This document shows, piece by piece, positions 39,716-39,939 of a stretch of 39,939 bases of DNA. Source of the DNA: CAZYTO01 sp964650405 (GTDB lineage: Bacteria; Acidobacteriota; Thermoanaerobaculia; Gp7-AA8). The stretch's first letter is position 1, and every line of letters starts with the position of its first letter. The notes below the pieces were generated by a model that saw nothing but the letters and a program-made list of their open reading frames with translations, ran no database searches and was not told the DNA's origin. Both the position numbers and the translations under genes were made by a program. The DNA lies in assembly GCA_964650405.1 (NCBI GenBank), contig CAZYTO010000014.1, forward strand, positions 1 through 39,939. The letters are read 5' to 3'.

Positions 39716-39939
39716 GTCGGTCACACGCTGCGAACCGTCGGGTACACGCTGTGTAACTGTCGGTCACACGCTGCGAACCGTCGGGTACACGCTGTGTAAC
39801 CGTCGGTCACACGCTGCGAACCGTCGGGTACACGCTGTGTAACTGTCGGTCACACGCTGCGAACCGTCGGGTACACGCTGTGTAACCGTCGGTCACACGC
39901 TGCGAACCGTCGGGTACACGCTGTGTAACTGTCGGTCAC
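39716..39939. repeat. 43-bp tandem repeat, 5 full copies plus partial, at window end
   Basis: Copies start at 39716, 39759, 39802, 39845, 39888 and 39931 (the last has 9 bp). Each unit is two related half-units beginning GTCGGTCACACGCTG and GTCGGGTACACGCTG. Copies are identical except the last base, which alternates T, C, T, C, T, giving a higher-order period of 86 bp. The unit is not a multiple of 3, so it is not coding. The window stops inside the array. Confidence 0.95.

Noticed and set aside
39363..39767. Minus-strand frames starting in the terminal tandem repeat
   Set aside because: They begin in a 43-bp repeat that shifts frame each copy and run antisense to the small membrane protein gene.
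39716..39939. Possible CRISPR array
   Set aside because: The repeats are contiguous, with no variable spacers, and no cas gene is present; it is a simple tandem repeat.

Overview
The window is high-GC DNA from a Gram-negative heterotroph, most likely an environmental Acidobacteriota lineage. Three things point there: a von Willebrand A protein of the secreted type common in Acidobacteria, a Ser/Thr kinase fused to TPR repeats, and a TonB-type protein plus an outer-membrane barrel ending in Phe. No rRNA or tRNA gene was seen. The assignment is inference from gene content.

Layout. 1-6945 holds housekeeping genes: a PLP decarboxylase, trmJ, a lone receiver protein, a small membrane protein, ligA and a GT22-like glycosyltransferase. 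6987-12271 holds two DppB/DppC-type permeases, the tldE/tldD pair and a Uma2-family nuclease. 12246-17903 holds smc, a serine hydrolase, and a PIN-toxin-like gene broken by two compensating frameshifts beside an intact 59-residue partner. 17975-24219 is a minus-strand set of envelope or secreted proteins of unknown role: VWFA, TPR, a beta-propeller, a zinc-ribbon/TonB protein, a second zinc-ribbon membrane protein and a TPR membrane protein. It lies divergent from a kinase-porin pair at 24361-27349.

27932-39036 is a pectin/uronate locus. A tightly packed minus-strand operon (FadR-type regulator, SDR, FucD-like dehydratase, hexuronate-type MFS transporter, uxaC, kduD-like SDR) diverges from one gene for a 1525-residue secreted protein. 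That protein joins GH43, a beta-sandwich, a pectinesterase-like CE8 domain, an Fn3-like module, a CE12 acetylesterase and a GH105 unsaturated uronyl hydrolase. Three copies of a 17-bp operator-like motif lie between the two arms; one overlaps the -10 of the regulator promoter and one overlaps the start codon of the fusion gene. The model is that the fusion enzyme attacks decorated pectin outside the cytoplasm, the transporter imports uronates, and UxaC/KduD-type enzymes feed central metabolism. Several pathway enzymes are not in the window.

The second theme is short-period DNA repeats. Arrays of degenerate heptamers in perfect 7-nt register (families CAGCGAN, GCGAGCG, GTGCCGA, GGGTATC, ACTCAGN), plus one octamer array, sit directly at stop codons of many genes. 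In the kinase, the pectinase and the VWFA protein they lie inside coding sequence and become linker or N-terminal peptides. The window also has a nested inverted-repeat element (27556-27873) and ends inside a 43-bp tandem repeat whose copies alternate T and C at one position.
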